From Actinomadura sp. K4S16 (lineage in GTDB: Bacteria > Actinomycetota > Actinomycetes > Streptosporangiales > Streptosporangiaceae), in the NCBI RefSeq assembly GCF_008327685.1, contig NZ_BDDE01000013.1, forward strand, positions 62,001 through 126,000: DNA of 64,000 bases. The letters run 5' to 3'. A program made the position numbers and the translations under genes. The notes beneath the pieces were generated by a model. The model had not been told where the DNA came from, did no database searches, and saw nothing but the letters and a program-made list of their open reading frames with translations. Positions 35,147 to 44,446 of this stretch are shown piece after piece; the stretch's first letter is position 1, and each line of letters begins with the position of its first letter.

Positions 35147-37735
35147 TCACTCGTCCGGGTAGCCGAGCTTCAGGTCGTGGTCGTCCAGTCCGCCGCCGGA
35201 AAGCGACAGACCGGTCGCGACCGGAGGATATCCGGACGCGATCAGCGTGTACTGGCCGCCGGTGAGGTCGGTGAAGGCGTACTCGCCGTCCGGTCCGGTG
35301 ATGACCATCGCGACGACGTTCCCGGCGGCGTCGACGAGCGTGACCCGCGCGTCCCCGACCGGTTCGCCCGACTCGTTGCGGACCGTCCCGCGAATCCGGG
35401 CGCCGGGCGGCATGTCCACGTCCAGCACCGTCTGCCCGCTCCCGGCGACCTCCACCGGCATCGCGACCGGGCGGTGCGCGGCGGCGCTGACGGCGAGCGT
35501 GTAGGCGCCGGTCACGATGTCCTTGAACGCGTAGCGGCCGTCGGGGTCGGTGCGTCCGGTGCCGACGACGTCGCCGCGCACGTCGGTGACGACGACCATC
35601 GCGTTGACGATGGGGGTGCCGTCGGCGCTGCGGACCGTTCCGACGAGGCCGCCGCTGCCGGCCAGCAGCACTTCGAACTCGACCGGCCGGTCGCCGACGA
35701 CGAGCGTCGCGGCCTGCGGCTCGTGCCCGCCGGTCGCGGCGATCAGCACGTAGCTGCCGGGGCCGGGCGTCGGCAGCGCGTACCGCCCGTCCTCCCGGGT
35801 GATGGTGCGGGCGAGCTGGTGGCCGTCCACGCCGATGAGAGTGAGGGCGGCCGAGGCGACGGGCTCGCCTTCGCGCGTCCGGACGACGCCCCGCACCGGA
35901 ACGCCGCCGGGCTCGTGCAGCCCGTTCTGCTGGGCCAGGAGGTGCACCTGGGAGGCCAGGTCCAGAGTGGCCGAGGGCGCCGCCGGCTCCTCGGGCGGGG
36001 TCGGCGGCGTGGCGGTCTTGGCGAAGCGGCCGTCGTCCTGGGGGCCGTGGCCGCGCGCGTGCCTGCCGGCGCCGATCGCACCGACGGCACCCGTCCGCAC
36101 CGCCGGGGACGGCGGGTGGACGACGCCGCTCTCCGCGGGCGCCTCCTGCTGGACGGCGGGCGCCGGCTCGCCCTTGCCGCGGTGCGCCGAGCCGCGCAAG
36201 GGGAGTTCCTTCAGCGCGAGCACCGCGAGGAACCCGACCAGGGCCACCGGGATGCCGACGAGGAAGACGGTCTGCAGCGAGTTCGTGAACGCCTCCTGGA
36301 TGATGCCCCTGACCGGCGGGGGAAGCTTGCTGATCTCCTCCGGGGAGCCGAGACCGTGCGCACCGCCGCCCGGCATGGGGATGCCCGCGGCGCGGAAGCC
36401 ACTGGTGATCTCGTCCGCGACCCGGTTGGTGAGGATAGCGCCGAACGCGGCCACGCCCATAGCACCACCGAGATTACGGAAGAACGAGACACCGGACGTC
36501 GTGGAGGCGAGATCGGCGGGCGCCGCGGCGTTCTGCGCGGCGAGGATGAGGATCTGCAGGCTGAGACCCATCCCGACGCCGAGGACGGCGAGGTCGGTCC
36601 CGACGAGCACCTTGGGCGAGTCGGTGTGCAGCAGCGACAGCAGATACAGCCCGCCGGCGACGCACAGCAGCCCGAACACCGGGAAGATCTTGTAGCGGCC
36701 GGTGCGGGTGACGACCTGCCCGGAACCGGTGGAGGTGACGAGCATGCCGACCACCAGCGGCAGCGTCATCAGGCCGGACGCCGTCGGGCTCATCCCCTTG
36801 ACGATCTGCAGGTACTGCGGCATGTAGATCATCACGCCGAACATCGCCATGCCGACGCAGACGGAGACGAACGAGGTCAGCAGGAAAGTGGGGTTGCGGA
36901 ACAGCCGCGGCGGCAGGATCGGGTCGCGCGCGACGCGCTCGGCGACGATCGCGAGGACGAGCAGCACGGCCGCGGCGCCGAGCAGGATGTAGGTCCACTG
37001 GGAGTTCCAGGCGAACTCCGTCCCGCCCATGGACAGCATCAGCATCAGCAGCGCGGCGCTGCCGGTGATGGTGAACGCGCCGAAGACGTCGATGCGGGTG
37101 TCGCGGCGCACCTTCGGCAGCTTGAGCACCTTCTGGATGACGAGGAACGCGACGACCGCGAGCGGCACGCACACGTAGAAGCACCAGCGCCAGCCCAGGC
37201 CGTCGGTGTCCACGATGAACCCGCCGAGCAGCGGCCCGGCGACGGTCGAGACGCCGAAGACCGCGCCCATGAACCCGGCGTAGCGGCCGCGCTGCCGGGG
37301 CTCGACGACGTCCCCGAGGATGACCTGGGCGAGCGCGGACAGGCCGCCGACGCCGAGGCCCTGGAACGCGCGGGCCGCGATGAGCTGGCCGATGTCCTGC
37401 GACAGGCCCGCGCCCACCGAGGCCGCCACGAAGATGATCAGGGCGGTCTGGAACATGAGCTTGCGCCCGGCGATGTCCGACAGCTTGCCCCACAGCGGCG
37501 TGGACGCCGTCATGGTCAGCAGCGAGGCGCTCGCGACCCAGGAGAGCTTGTCCTGGCCGCCGAGGTCGCCGACGATCGTCGGCAGCGCCGTCGCGACCAC
37601 CGACGTCGAGATCATCGACGTCAGCATCGCCATCATCAGACCGGCGAGGATCTCCAGGATCTGACGGTGCGTGTAGTGCGGTCGCGCTTGCTCTGGCGCC
37701 GCCGGGCCGTGCGACGCCACGCTCGCCTGAGCCAC
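35147..37735 (-). CDS. DHA2-type MFS exporter fused to three carboxypeptidase-regulatory-like domains
   Basis: An 862-residue fusion. Residues about 22-510 form a 14-helix drug/H+ antiporter, with the DHA2 motifs LTSMISTSVVATALPTIVGD, PLWGKLSDIAGRK and VFGVSTVAGPLLGGFIVD. A linker of about 90 residues, rich in Pro and Ala, is followed by three beta-sandwich domains (about 605-690, 690-772, 773-862), each with 'GxVRxxxGxPVxxAxVTLVD' and 'DGxYAFxDLxxGxYTL'. The tail probably sits at the membrane surface. A TetR regulator is divergently encoded, the common arrangement for drug exporters. The substrate is unknown. Confidence 0.9.
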   Translation of the reverse strand: MAQASVASHGPAAPEQARPHYTHRQILEILAGLMMAMLTSMISTSVVATALPTIVGDLGGQDKLSWVASASLLTMTASTPLWGKLSDIAGRKLMFQTALIIFVAASVGAGLSQDIGQLIAARAFQGLGVGGLSALAQVILGDVVEPRQRGRYAGFMGAVFGVSTVAGPLLGGFIVDTDGLGWRWCFYVCVPLAVVAFLVIQKVLKLPKVRRDTRIDVFGAFTITGSAALLMLMLSMGGTEFAWNSQWTYILLGAAAVLLVLAIVAERVARDPILPPRLFRNPTFLLTSFVSVCVGMAMFGVMIYMPQYLQIVKGMSPTASGLMTLPLVVGMLVTSTGSGQVVTRTGRYKIFPVFGLLCVAGGLYLLSLLHTDSPKVLVGTDLAVLGVGMGLSLQILILAAQNAAAPADLASTTSGVSFFRNLGGAMGVAAFGAILTNRVADEITSGFRAAGIPMPGGGAHGLGSPEEISKLPPPVRGIIQEAFTNSLQTVFLVGIPVALVGFLAVLALKELPLRGSAHRGKGEPAPAVQQEAPAESGVVHPPSPAVRTGAVGAIGAGRHARGHGPQDDGRFAKTATPPTPPEEPAAPSATLDLASQVHLLAQQNGLHEPGGVPVRGVVRTREGEPVASAALTLIGVDGHQLARTITREDGRYALPTPGPGSYVLIAATGGHEPQAATLVVGDRPVEFEVLLAGSGGLVGTVRSADGTPIVNAMVVVTDVRGDVVGTGRTDPDGRYAFKDIVTGAYTLAVSAAAHRPVAMPVEVAGSGQTVLDVDMPPGARIRGTVRNESGEPVGDARVTLVDAAGNVVAMVITGPDGEYAFTDLTGGQYTLIASGYPPVATGLSLSGGGLDDHDLKLGYPDE

Positions 37736-37854
37736 CCTGCCCCCACAACTCGGATGAAATACCTGTGTTCTGCATATACCTTATGTAGACGGTTGTTTAC
37801 TTGCAACTCATTGGATAATGGGGATGGACCGTTACCGGTGACCGGGAGCTGGGG
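37736..37854. promoter_or_regulatory. Divergent MFS/TetR promoter region with dyads
   Basis: AT-rich for this genome. GATAAT (37814-37819), with TTGTTT at 37793-37798, is a candidate rightward promoter. Two dyads could bind TetR: GTAGACGGTTGTTTAC (37785-37800, imperfect) and GTTACCGGTGAC (37831-37842, 10 of 12 symmetric). Confidence 0.5.
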
Positions 37855-38463
37855 ATGCAGGTCGAGAAGGAGCCCCGCCGCGAGGCCGCGCGGCGGCGCA
37901 AGCGCGACCGGGAGGCCACCCGGCGCCGCATCCTGGACGCCGCCCGCGACCTGTTCGGCGAGCACGGCTACGACGGCGTCACCGTCCGGATGATCGCCGC
38001 ACGCGCCGAGGCGAACATGGCGCTGGTGAACCGGTACTTCGGCTCGAAGGCGGCGCTGTTCGGCGAGGTGCTGGCCGGGGAGTCGGTGATCCGCGGCGTC
38101 ATCGCGGGCGCCCCCGAGGGGCTGCCGCGCCGCCTCGCCGAGCACTTCGTCCGGCAGGTCGACCAGCGCTCGGCCACCGCCATGTCCCGGATGCTGGACC
38201 GGTCGGCCGGCCACCCCGAGGTCAAGGAGATCCTGCTCCGCTACCTGGAGGACGTGATCGTCGAGCCGATGGTGGCGCAGCTGGACGGGCCCGACGCGCG
38301 GGCGCGGGCGCTGCTGGCGTCCACGATCATTATGGGCGGCGGGCCGGTGCGGCGGCTGCTCGGCCTCGGCGACCTGCGCGCCGCCGACCCCGCCGAACTC
38401 ACCGACCGCCTCACCGCGATGTTCACCGCCGCCCTCGCCCCGTCCGTCCGTCGCGAGGCGTAG
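37855..38463 (+). CDS. TetR-family transcriptional regulator
   Basis: A 202-residue regulator. Residues 22-70 hold the DNA-binding domain: RRRILDAARDLFGEHGYDGV, then TVRMIAARAEANMALVNRYF and GSKAALFGEVL. The C-terminal ligand domain has AMSRMLDRSAGHPEVKEIL, resembling the TetR_C-type domain of the AefR group. It is divergent from the MFS exporter and probably represses it and itself. The ATG follows GGGAG. Confidence 0.92.
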   Translation: MQVEKEPRREAARRRKRDREATRRRILDAARDLFGEHGYDGVTVRMIAARAEANMALVNRYFGSKAALFGEVLAGESVIRGVIAGAPEGLPRRLAEHFVRQVDQRSATAMSRMLDRSAGHPEVKEILLRYLEDVIVEPMVAQLDGPDARARALLASTIIMGGGPVRRLLGLGDLRAADPAELTDRLTAMFTAALAPSVRREA

Positions 38464-38551
38464 CGGCGCCGGGCCGCGTACCGCGGCGGGAGCAGCCGAG
38501 ATCGGCTTCAGGGCGGAGCGGACGGTCGCGGGGCGCGCATAGGGTTCTGGC

Positions 38552-41026
38552 ATGAGGCGGGCGGGCGCGCTCAAGGCGCGGTGGGGCAGGACGGGACGGT
38601 CCGCGCGCTGGACTGCGGCCGGGGTCGCCGTGGTGATCGCGGGCGGTGCCGCGGCGTGGGGCGCGACGGCCGACGGGGAGGCCCGCGTCCGGGAGACCGA
38701 GCAGCGCGTCACCGTCGTCGACGGGCCGAAGGACGACCAGCGCGTCACGCTCGACACGACGTTCTACAAGCCGGTCGGGCGGGCGAAGGGCCCGGCGGTC
38801 CTGCTGGGGCACGGCTTCGGCGGCAGCAAGCGGGACGTCGCGGGCGAGGCGCGCGGCCTGGCCCGCGCCGGGTACGCGGTGCTGGCCTGGTCGGCGCGCG
38901 GCTTCGGGCGCTCGACCGGCGAGATCGCCCTCAACTCCCCCGACTACGAGGTGAAGGACACCCGGCAGCTGATCGACTGGCTGGCGCGGCGCCCGGAGGT
39001 CCGGCTCGACGGCCCCGGCGACCCGCGCGTCGGGATGGCGGGCGAGTCCTACGGCGGCGCGATCGCGCTGATGACCGCCGCGTACGACCGGCGGGTGGAC
39101 GCCATCGCGCCGCAGATCACCTGGAACAGCCTGCCCGACGCGCTCTTCCCCGACGCCGCCGCGGGCGCGAAGCCCACCGACGGCGTCTTCAAGAAGCTGT
39201 GGGCGGGCCTGTTCTTCACGGGCAGCGCCGGCCGGACGGCGTGCGGGCGTTTCCTGCCGTCCCTGTGCGACATGTACCAGGAGGTCGCGGAGAAGGGCCG
39301 TCCGACCGAGTCGGCGATCGCGACGCTGCGGCGGTCGAGCCCCGCGTCCGTCGCCGACCGGATCAGGGTGCCGGCGCTGATCGTCCAGGGGCAGTCCGAC
39401 TCGCTGTTCCCCCTCGACCAGGGCGACGCCAACGCGCGGGCGATCGCGCGGAACGGCGCGCCGGTGTCGGTGGTGTGGTTCCAGGGCGGGCACGACGGCG
39501 GCGACCCGGAGACCGAGCGGGTCGAGGGGCTCGTGCGCGACTTCTTCGACGCGCGGCTCATGCGGACGTCGGCGCCGTCCCCGGACGGGTTCACGGTGAC
39601 GCGGGCGGGCGGGCTCGACTCCTCCACCCAGGCGGTCGTCGTGGACGAGGCGTCGACGCGGCGTTATCCGGGGCTTTCTGGTGACTCGTCGAACCTGCCG
39701 CTGGCCGGGAGCGAGCAGACGATCTTCAACCCGGCGGGCGGGGCGCCCGCGTCGATCTCGGCCCTGCCGGGGCTGGGGGCGCTCGGTTCCCTGGGCGGGT
39801 CGCTCGGCGGCTCCCTGGGCGGGCAACTGCCCTCGGACATGCCCGGACAGACCGCCACGTTCGACACTCGTCCGCTGGACCGTCCGCTGTGGCTGACGGG
39901 CGCCGCGACCGTCCGGCTGAAGGTCAGCGGGGACGGCCCGCTGTTCGCGAAGCTCTACGACGTCCCCCCGGGCGGGGCGGCGGTCCCGGCGCGGCGGCTG
40001 GCGGCGCCGTTCCGGGTGTCGGGCGGCGAGGTCACCGTGACGCTCCCGGCGATGGACTACCGCTTCGACCGCGGGCACCGGCTCCGCCTGGCCATCGCCA
40101 CCACCGACATGGGCTTCGCGACGCCCGCCGAGCCCTCGTCGTACAAGGTGCAGGTGGTGTCGCCGCTGAGCGTCCCGTCCGTCCCGTCGCTGAAGACCGC
40201 GCCGGCGCCTCTGCCCGCCTGGGTGTGGGCACTGCCTCTCGTTGCCGTCGCGTTGGCGCTCGCCATCCTTCTCCCTGGACGCCGCAGGCGCGGCACCGAA
40301 ACGGACAACGACGTTCCCCTGGAGATAACCGGGCTAACGAAGGCGTACAAGAACGGGCATCTCGCGGTTTCGGACCTGTCGTTCCGTGTGGAGAAGGGGC
40401 AGGTGCTAGGGCTTCTCGGGCCGAACGGTGCAGGGAAGACGACGACGCTGCGCATGCTGATGGGGCTGATCCATCCGGACTCAGGCTCGATCCGCATCTT
40501 CGGGCACCGCGTGTACCCGGGCGCGCCCGTGCTGTCCCGCCTGGGGTCGTTCGTAGAGGGACCTGGATTCCTGCCCCATCTTTCCGGCCGCGACAACCTG
40601 GACCTCTACTGGCGCGCCACCGGCCGTCCCCTGGACGAGGCCCACTTGGACGAAGCGCTGAAGATAGCCGACCTGGGCTCGGCGCTGGACCGGGCCGTCC
40701 GCACGTACTCGCAGGGGATGCGGCAACGTCTCGCCATAGCGCAGGCCATGCTGGGGCTGCCCGACCTCCTCGTCCTGGACGAGCCCACCAACGGACTCGA
40801 CCCGCCCCAGATCCGCGAGATGCGGGAGGTGCTCGTCCGGTACGCGGCCGCCGGACGGACGGTCATCGTCTCCAGCCACCTGCTCGCCGAGGTCGAGCAG
40901 ACCTGCACGCACGCGGTCGTCATGGCCGCCGGCCGCCGCGTGGCCGCCGGCCCGGTCGCCGAGATCACCGGGTCCGGCCGCCGCCTGGAGGACGCGTTCC
41001 TGGAGATCATCGGAGAGGGTCCATGA
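38552..41026 (+). CDS. Alpha/beta-hydrolase (CocE/PepX-like) fused to ABC ATPase
   Basis: An 824-residue fusion. After an N-terminal anchor (residues 19-38), residues 65-330 are an alpha/beta hydrolase with nucleophile Ser166 in AGESYGGA, an acid in VQGQSDSLFP and the histidine in QGGHDGG. Residues about 355-545 resemble the PepX C-terminal jelly roll (LWLTGAATVRLKV). A second membrane helix (about 555-575) leads to an ABC ATPase with Walker A GPNGAGKT (623-630), signature YSQGM and Walker B LLVLDEPTNGLD. So an external hydrolase is tied to a cytoplasmic ATPase. The permease gene follows with an ATGA overlap. Such fusions occur in actinobacteria; their substrate is not known. Confidence 0.88.
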   Translation: MRRAGALKARWGRTGRSARWTAAGVAVVIAGGAAAWGATADGEARVRETEQRVTVVDGPKDDQRVTLDTTFYKPVGRAKGPAVLLGHGFGGSKRDVAGEARGLARAGYAVLAWSARGFGRSTGEIALNSPDYEVKDTRQLIDWLARRPEVRLDGPGDPRVGMAGESYGGAIALMTAAYDRRVDAIAPQITWNSLPDALFPDAAAGAKPTDGVFKKLWAGLFFTGSAGRTACGRFLPSLCDMYQEVAEKGRPTESAIATLRRSSPASVADRIRVPALIVQGQSDSLFPLDQGDANARAIARNGAPVSVVWFQGGHDGGDPETERVEGLVRDFFDARLMRTSAPSPDGFTVTRAGGLDSSTQAVVVDEASTRRYPGLSGDSSNLPLAGSEQTIFNPAGGAPASISALPGLGALGSLGGSLGGSLGGQLPSDMPGQTATFDTRPLDRPLWLTGAATVRLKVSGDGPLFAKLYDVPPGGAAVPARRLAAPFRVSGGEVTVTLPAMDYRFDRGHRLRLAIATTDMGFATPAEPSSYKVQVVSPLSVPSVPSLKTAPAPLPAWVWALPLVAVALALAILLPGRRRRGTETDNDVPLEITGLTKAYKNGHLAVSDLSFRVEKGQVLGLLGPNGAGKTTTLRMLMGLIHPDSGSIRIFGHRVYPGAPVLSRLGSFVEGPGFLPHLSGRDNLDLYWRATGRPLDEAHLDEALKIADLGSALDRAVRTYSQGMRQRLAIAQAMLGLPDLLVLDEPTNGLDPPQIREMREVLVRYAAAGRTVIVSSHLLAEVEQTCTHAVVMAAGRRVAAGPVAEITGSGRRLEDAFLEIIGEGP

Positions 41027-41853
41027 CCGCCTACCACGTCCGGCGCACCCTTCCGCTGCGGGTGGAGGCCGTCCGGCAGTTCCGGCGCCGGCGCACGCTG
41101 GTGGCCTTCGCGATCCTGCTCGTGCTGCCGTGGGTGCTGGTCGCCGCGTTCAAGCTCGGCGGCGACCCGGGCCCGGACGGCGTCCCCAGCCTGGTCGACG
41201 TCGCCACGTCGTCCGCGCTGAACTTCGCCCTGTTCGCCCTCTTTGTCTCGACCGGTTTCCTGCTGGTGGTCGCGGTCGCCCTGTTCTGCGGCGACACGGT
41301 GGCGAGCGAAGCGGGCTGGTCGTCCCTGCGCTACCTTCTCGCCGCGCCCGTGCCGCGCGCCCGGCTGCTGCGGCAGAAGCTGATCGTCGCCCTGTCCTAC
41401 GCGGTCGTCGCGGTCGTCAGCCTGCCGCTGATGGCGCTGGTCGCCGGGACGGCCGGGTTCGGCTGGGGCGACGTCGAGCTCCCGACCGGCGGCACCGTCC
41501 CGGTGAGCACCGCGCTCGGCCGCATGGCGATCATCATCGGCTACTCCCTGGTCGCGCAGCTCGTCGTCGCCGCCCTGGCGTTCCTGCTCTCCGTGACGAC
41601 CGACTCCCCTCTGGGCGCGGTCGGCGGCGCGGTCGGGCTCGTCATCGTCAGCAACATCCTGGACGCCGTCACAGCGCTCGGCTCCTGGCGCGACTTCCTG
41701 CCGACGCACTGGATGTACTCCTGGATGGACGCCCTGCAGCCCGAAGTCCAGTGGGCGGGCATGGCCAAGGGCGCCGCCATCTCCGTCTCCTACGCCGCCG
41801 TCCTGTTCGCCCTGGCGTTCCGCCGTTTCCGGACGCGCGACATCGTCTCTTGA
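41023..41853 (+). CDS. ABC-2-type permease
   Basis: A 276-residue protein with six predicted helices, such as TLVAFAILLVLPWVLVAAF, LFVSTGFLLVVAVALFCGDT and GYSLVAQLVVAALAFLLSV. The motif DTVASEAGWSSLRYLLAAPV is typical of ABC-2 membrane subunits of the NatB/BcrB type. It overlaps the stop codon of the hydrolase-ATPase gene and must be its membrane partner. Confidence 0.88.
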   Translation: MTAYHVRRTLPLRVEAVRQFRRRRTLVAFAILLVLPWVLVAAFKLGGDPGPDGVPSLVDVATSSALNFALFALFVSTGFLLVVAVALFCGDTVASEAGWSSLRYLLAAPVPRARLLRQKLIVALSYAVVAVVSLPLMALVAGTAGFGWGDVELPTGGTVPVSTALGRMAIIIGYSLVAQLVVAALAFLLSVTTDSPLGAVGGAVGLVIVSNILDAVTALGSWRDFLPTHWMYSWMDALQPEVQWAGMAKGAAISVSYAAVLFALAFRRFRTRDIVS

Positions 41854-42053
41854 TTCGATACCGTCACCTGATTTCGGCCACGATCCGCGATCTTCTGGAC
41901 GCGAACCGTGGAAATGGGCTTCCCAAAAATCGGTCGAACGGGCAGTGTTGGTCGCATAAGCTCAGCGAACCTCGTCCGGCCCGGCCGCGTCACATGAGGT
42001 AACCGCTCGATCCACGGGTTTTAAAGGCAGCCCGGCGGGGGGAGATGATCACC

Positions 42054-42149
42054 ATGGCACGGCAGCAGCTCATCAAGCGCCCCAAGCCCCCACGTCAACC
42101 GAGCCAGCCCGACCTGCGAACCCCCTCGGGCCGCCTCCTGCCGTACTGA
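42054..42149 (+). CDS. Very small basic protein
   Basis: A 31-residue frame starting MARQQLIKRPKPPRQPSQPD and ending PSGRLLPY, with GGGGAG nine bases before ATG 42054. Basic and proline-rich, no family recognised. The strong ribosome site and the clean position between two genes are the main support; an in-frame ATG lies at 42045. Confidence 0.4.
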   Translation: MARQQLIKRPKPPRQPSQPDLRTPSGRLLPY

Positions 42150-42152
42150 CCC

Positions 42153-42536
42153 TCAACGGGAGAGCCGCGAAAGGAAGCTCTCCCTGTCCACGACCACCCG
42201 CTCGACCCGGCCCTCACCCACCACCGCGCCCCGTCCGTCGACGGCTTCGAACGCGAAGGCCAGGCGCGTCCCGTCCACGCCCCGCAACTCGGCGGTGACC
42301 GTCACCCGTCCGCCGACGGGTGTGGCCGCGCGATGCCGGACCTCGACCCGCGTCCCGACCGAGGTCGCGCCCTCCTCCAGCCAGGGCCCGACCGCCTTCA
42401 CCGTGGCCGCCTCGGCGAGCGCGAGCAGCCGCGGCGTCGCCAGCACGGGCACGTCCCCGCTCCCCACCTGGACGGCCGTGTCCGCCTCCGCGACCACGAT
42501 CTCGACCTCGCCCCGCAGCCCCGGCGTCAGTTTCAT
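42153..42536 (-). CDS. Hotdog-fold thioesterase, FlK-like
   Basis: A 127-residue single hotdog domain: MKLTPGLRGEVEIVVAEADT, then TPRLLALAEAATVKAVGPWL with the glutamate, and SVGTRVEVRHRAATPVGGRV with the histidine. This order matches the fluoroacetyl-CoA thioesterase group and its many housekeeping relatives. Substrate unknown. It follows the methylenetetrahydrofolate-reductase-like gene by 17 bases and is likely cotranscribed. Confidence 0.8.
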   Translation of the reverse strand: MKLTPGLRGEVEIVVAEADTAVQVGSGDVPVLATPRLLALAEAATVKAVGPWLEEGATSVGTRVEVRHRAATPVGGRVTVTAELRGVDGTRLAFAFEAVDGRGAVVGEGRVERVVVDRESFLSRLSR

Positions 42537-42553
42537 GCGCCCATCCTGCCCGG

Positions 42554-43330
42554 CTAGGCGTGCAGCTCACGCTCGAGCCGCGCGGCCACCTCCCGATACC
42601 GGCTGACCGGCACCAGGTGCACCCCGTCGAACGCCCCGCTGTCGCGCACGGCCAGCACCTGCTCGCACGCCGCCGCGACCCCGGCCGCCCGGTCGCGCTC
42701 GACCGCCTCGACCAGCTCGTCCGGGATGTCGATGTCCGGAATCGACGCGGCCAGGTTGCGGGCCATCCCCGCGCTCGCCAGCACCATCACCCCGGCGTAC
42801 ACGGGCCCCTCGACGTCAACGGTGTCCCGCCACCGCAGCAGGCTCTCCACCGAGTAGCTGACCTGGACGAACATGAAGTCCGCCGCCCGCTTCCAGTCAG
42901 GGACCCGCCGCAGCCCGGAGGTCACCCCCACCTGGAACGGGGCACACCCGGCGAAAGCGGCATCCTCCCCCGCCGCCCGGGCCTCCTCGATCATCGCGCG
43001 CACGGTCAGCTCGCTCGTCCGTCCGCCGGCCGAGGGCTTGTCCCCGTAGACGAAGAGGAACCGCTCGACCCCGTAGGCAGCAGCCGTCAGCAGGTCGCGC
43101 CGGAACCCGAGCAGGTTCCGGTCGCGGGAGTTCAGGCACGCGATCCCGCGCGCCCCCATCGCCTGCACCTCATGAGCGACGGCCACACTCGACACCGTCG
43201 CCCGCCCGATGTGGTTGTCCGGGATCAGGAACGAGTCCGCCACCGGACTCAACACCCCGATCTGATGCCGCACCCGCCGCAGATCCGGCCGCGTAGGCGG
43301 CTCCACCTCACAAACAACCTCAAACCCCAT
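42554..43330 (-). CDS. Methylenetetrahydrofolate reductase-like protein
   Basis: A 258-residue protein with the MetF TIM-barrel pattern: CEVEPPTRPDLRRVR, LNSRDRNLLGFRRDLLTAAA, FLFVYGDKPSAGG, and FQVGVTSGLRRVPDWKRAAD with FMFVQVSYSVESLLRW. The barrel is shorter than classical MetF (290-300 residues), and the 'GGxxxxxT' opening differs, so the reaction may be a related folate-dependent one. ATG 43330 follows a G-rich stretch. Confidence 0.75.
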   Translation of the reverse strand: MGFEVVCEVEPPTRPDLRRVRHQIGVLSPVADSFLIPDNHIGRATVSSVAVAHEVQAMGARGIACLNSRDRNLLGFRRDLLTAAAYGVERFLFVYGDKPSAGGRTSELTVRAMIEEARAAGEDAAFAGCAPFQVGVTSGLRRVPDWKRAADFMFVQVSYSVESLLRWRDTVDVEGPVYAGVMVLASAGMARNLAASIPDIDIPDELVEAVERDRAAGVAAACEQVLAVRDSGAFDGVHLVPVSRYREVAARLERELHA

Positions 43331-43599
43331 CCCCCAACCCTAGCGAGCGACCAGAGGTCGGGGCCATCCAGAAGGCAAAACGCCATATGGCACAACGCGA
43401 GGTGTCCACACGCCACCCCGCAAGATACAACTGAACTCTTGCCGTGACGTCTATGCAGGTGAAGGAGCGGTGGCAGTCTGCTCCGCCCTTAGCCAGAAGC
43501 TACCGGCGAAGTGCCATGTTGCTAACCGACTCATGTTGCCCTGCACATAGCAGGATGCATCGGGCACAATCGAACTGACGGCGGCTTCTAGGACGGCAG

Positions 43600-44232
43600 A
43601 TGATGCTTCGATGGCCCTGGCCCACCGGTGGGAGGCGGCTCGCGTACCGCCTGCTCCTCGCCGTGGACCTGGAGAAGTACAGTCACCTGGACGCGCAGCG
43701 GCAACTCGCCGCCCAGAAGGACCTTCGCAGGTTACTCAACGGCTCCGCGAGAAGGTCCGGGCTCCGAACCAGCGGCTGGTACCGCCAGCCGGGCGGGGAC
43801 GGGGAACTCGTCGTCATGCCCGCCGACGTCGACATCCCCCACGTGGTGGGCGCCTTCGCCTGCGACCTCGAACACGCGCTCGCCGAGCTCAACGAGCATC
43901 GGGCCACCCGCCTGCGCATGCGGCTCGCGTTCCACTACGGCACCATGATCGAAGGGCCGCTCGGCCCGGCCGGCGACGCCCCCGTCGTGGTCTCCCGGTT
44001 GCTGGACGCGGCACCGCTGCGCGACCACCTCGCCGAGCACCAGGACCGTGACCTGGCCCTGGTGGTGTCCGACATCCTGTACAAGGACGTCGTGGGGAGC
44101 GGCTTCTGTGCCCTGGACCCCACGAACTTCGTCAAGCTGGAAGTAGTGATCAAAGAGAAGCCGTACAGCGGCTACATCCACCACGACCCGGTGCTGCCGC
44201 GGGAGCCTCTCCTCCCGGAGCCCGCCGCATGA
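43600..44232 (+). CDS. Class III nucleotidyl-cyclase-like protein
   Basis: A 210-residue protein. Its fold markers are LLLAVDLEKYSHLDAQRQLA at the N-terminus, WYRQPGGDGELVVMPADVD in the middle, and MRLAFHYGTMIEGPLGPAGD, then APVVVSRLLDAAPLR. These follow the order of a class III nucleotidyl cyclase domain, with the first metal aspartate in AVDLEKYS. The second (in GDGE) is plausible, but the adenine- and transition-state-binding residues cannot be confirmed. Actinomycetes carry many such stand-alone proteins; their activity is largely untested. The start at 43600 has no strong ribosome site. Confidence 0.65.
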   Translation: MMLRWPWPTGGRRLAYRLLLAVDLEKYSHLDAQRQLAAQKDLRRLLNGSARRSGLRTSGWYRQPGGDGELVVMPADVDIPHVVGAFACDLEHALAELNEHRATRLRMRLAFHYGTMIEGPLGPAGDAPVVVSRLLDAAPLRDHLAEHQDRDLALVVSDILYKDVVGSGFCALDPTNFVKLEVVIKEKPYSGYIHHDPVLPREPLLPEPAA

Positions 44233-44239
44233 TCGGTCT

Positions 44240-44446
44240 TCAGTCCTGCGCAGCGCCGTACCGCCTGCGGAGCGAGCTCCGCAGAAGCAGCCACTGCACG
44301 CTCGAAATCGACAGGACAGCGCTCAGGCGATCAGTGGAATCCCGCATCAGGACGGAGTCCCCGTCAAAGGCGATCTCGACGCAGTTCCCGCCCCCGCTGC
44401 GGCTGCTCTTTCTCCAGACCACCTGCGATCGTTCCGTCCTGTCCAC
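44240..44446 (-). CDS. DUF397 protein
   Basis: A 68-residue protein with the defining motif VWRKSSRSGGGNCVEIAFDG and a D-S-T-D segment. DUF397 genes sit next to DUF5753 XRE regulators throughout actinomycetes, and here the regulator is 270 bases upstream on the same strand. GTG 44446 is chosen because AAGGGG lies six bases upstream. Often described as toxin/antitoxin-like partners or developmental regulators. Confidence 0.88.
   Translation of the reverse strand: MDRTERSQVVWRKSSRSGGGNCVEIAFDGDSVLMRDSTDRLSAVLSISSVQWLLLRSSLRRRYGAAQD

Noticed and set aside
34916..37993. A 1025-codon rightward frame
   Set aside because: It is antisense to the MFS fusion gene; translation is low-complexity with no fold.
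38423..40078. Leftward frame opposite the hydrolase-ABC fusion
   Set aside because: Shadow of the sense gene, whose catalytic and Walker motifs are intact.
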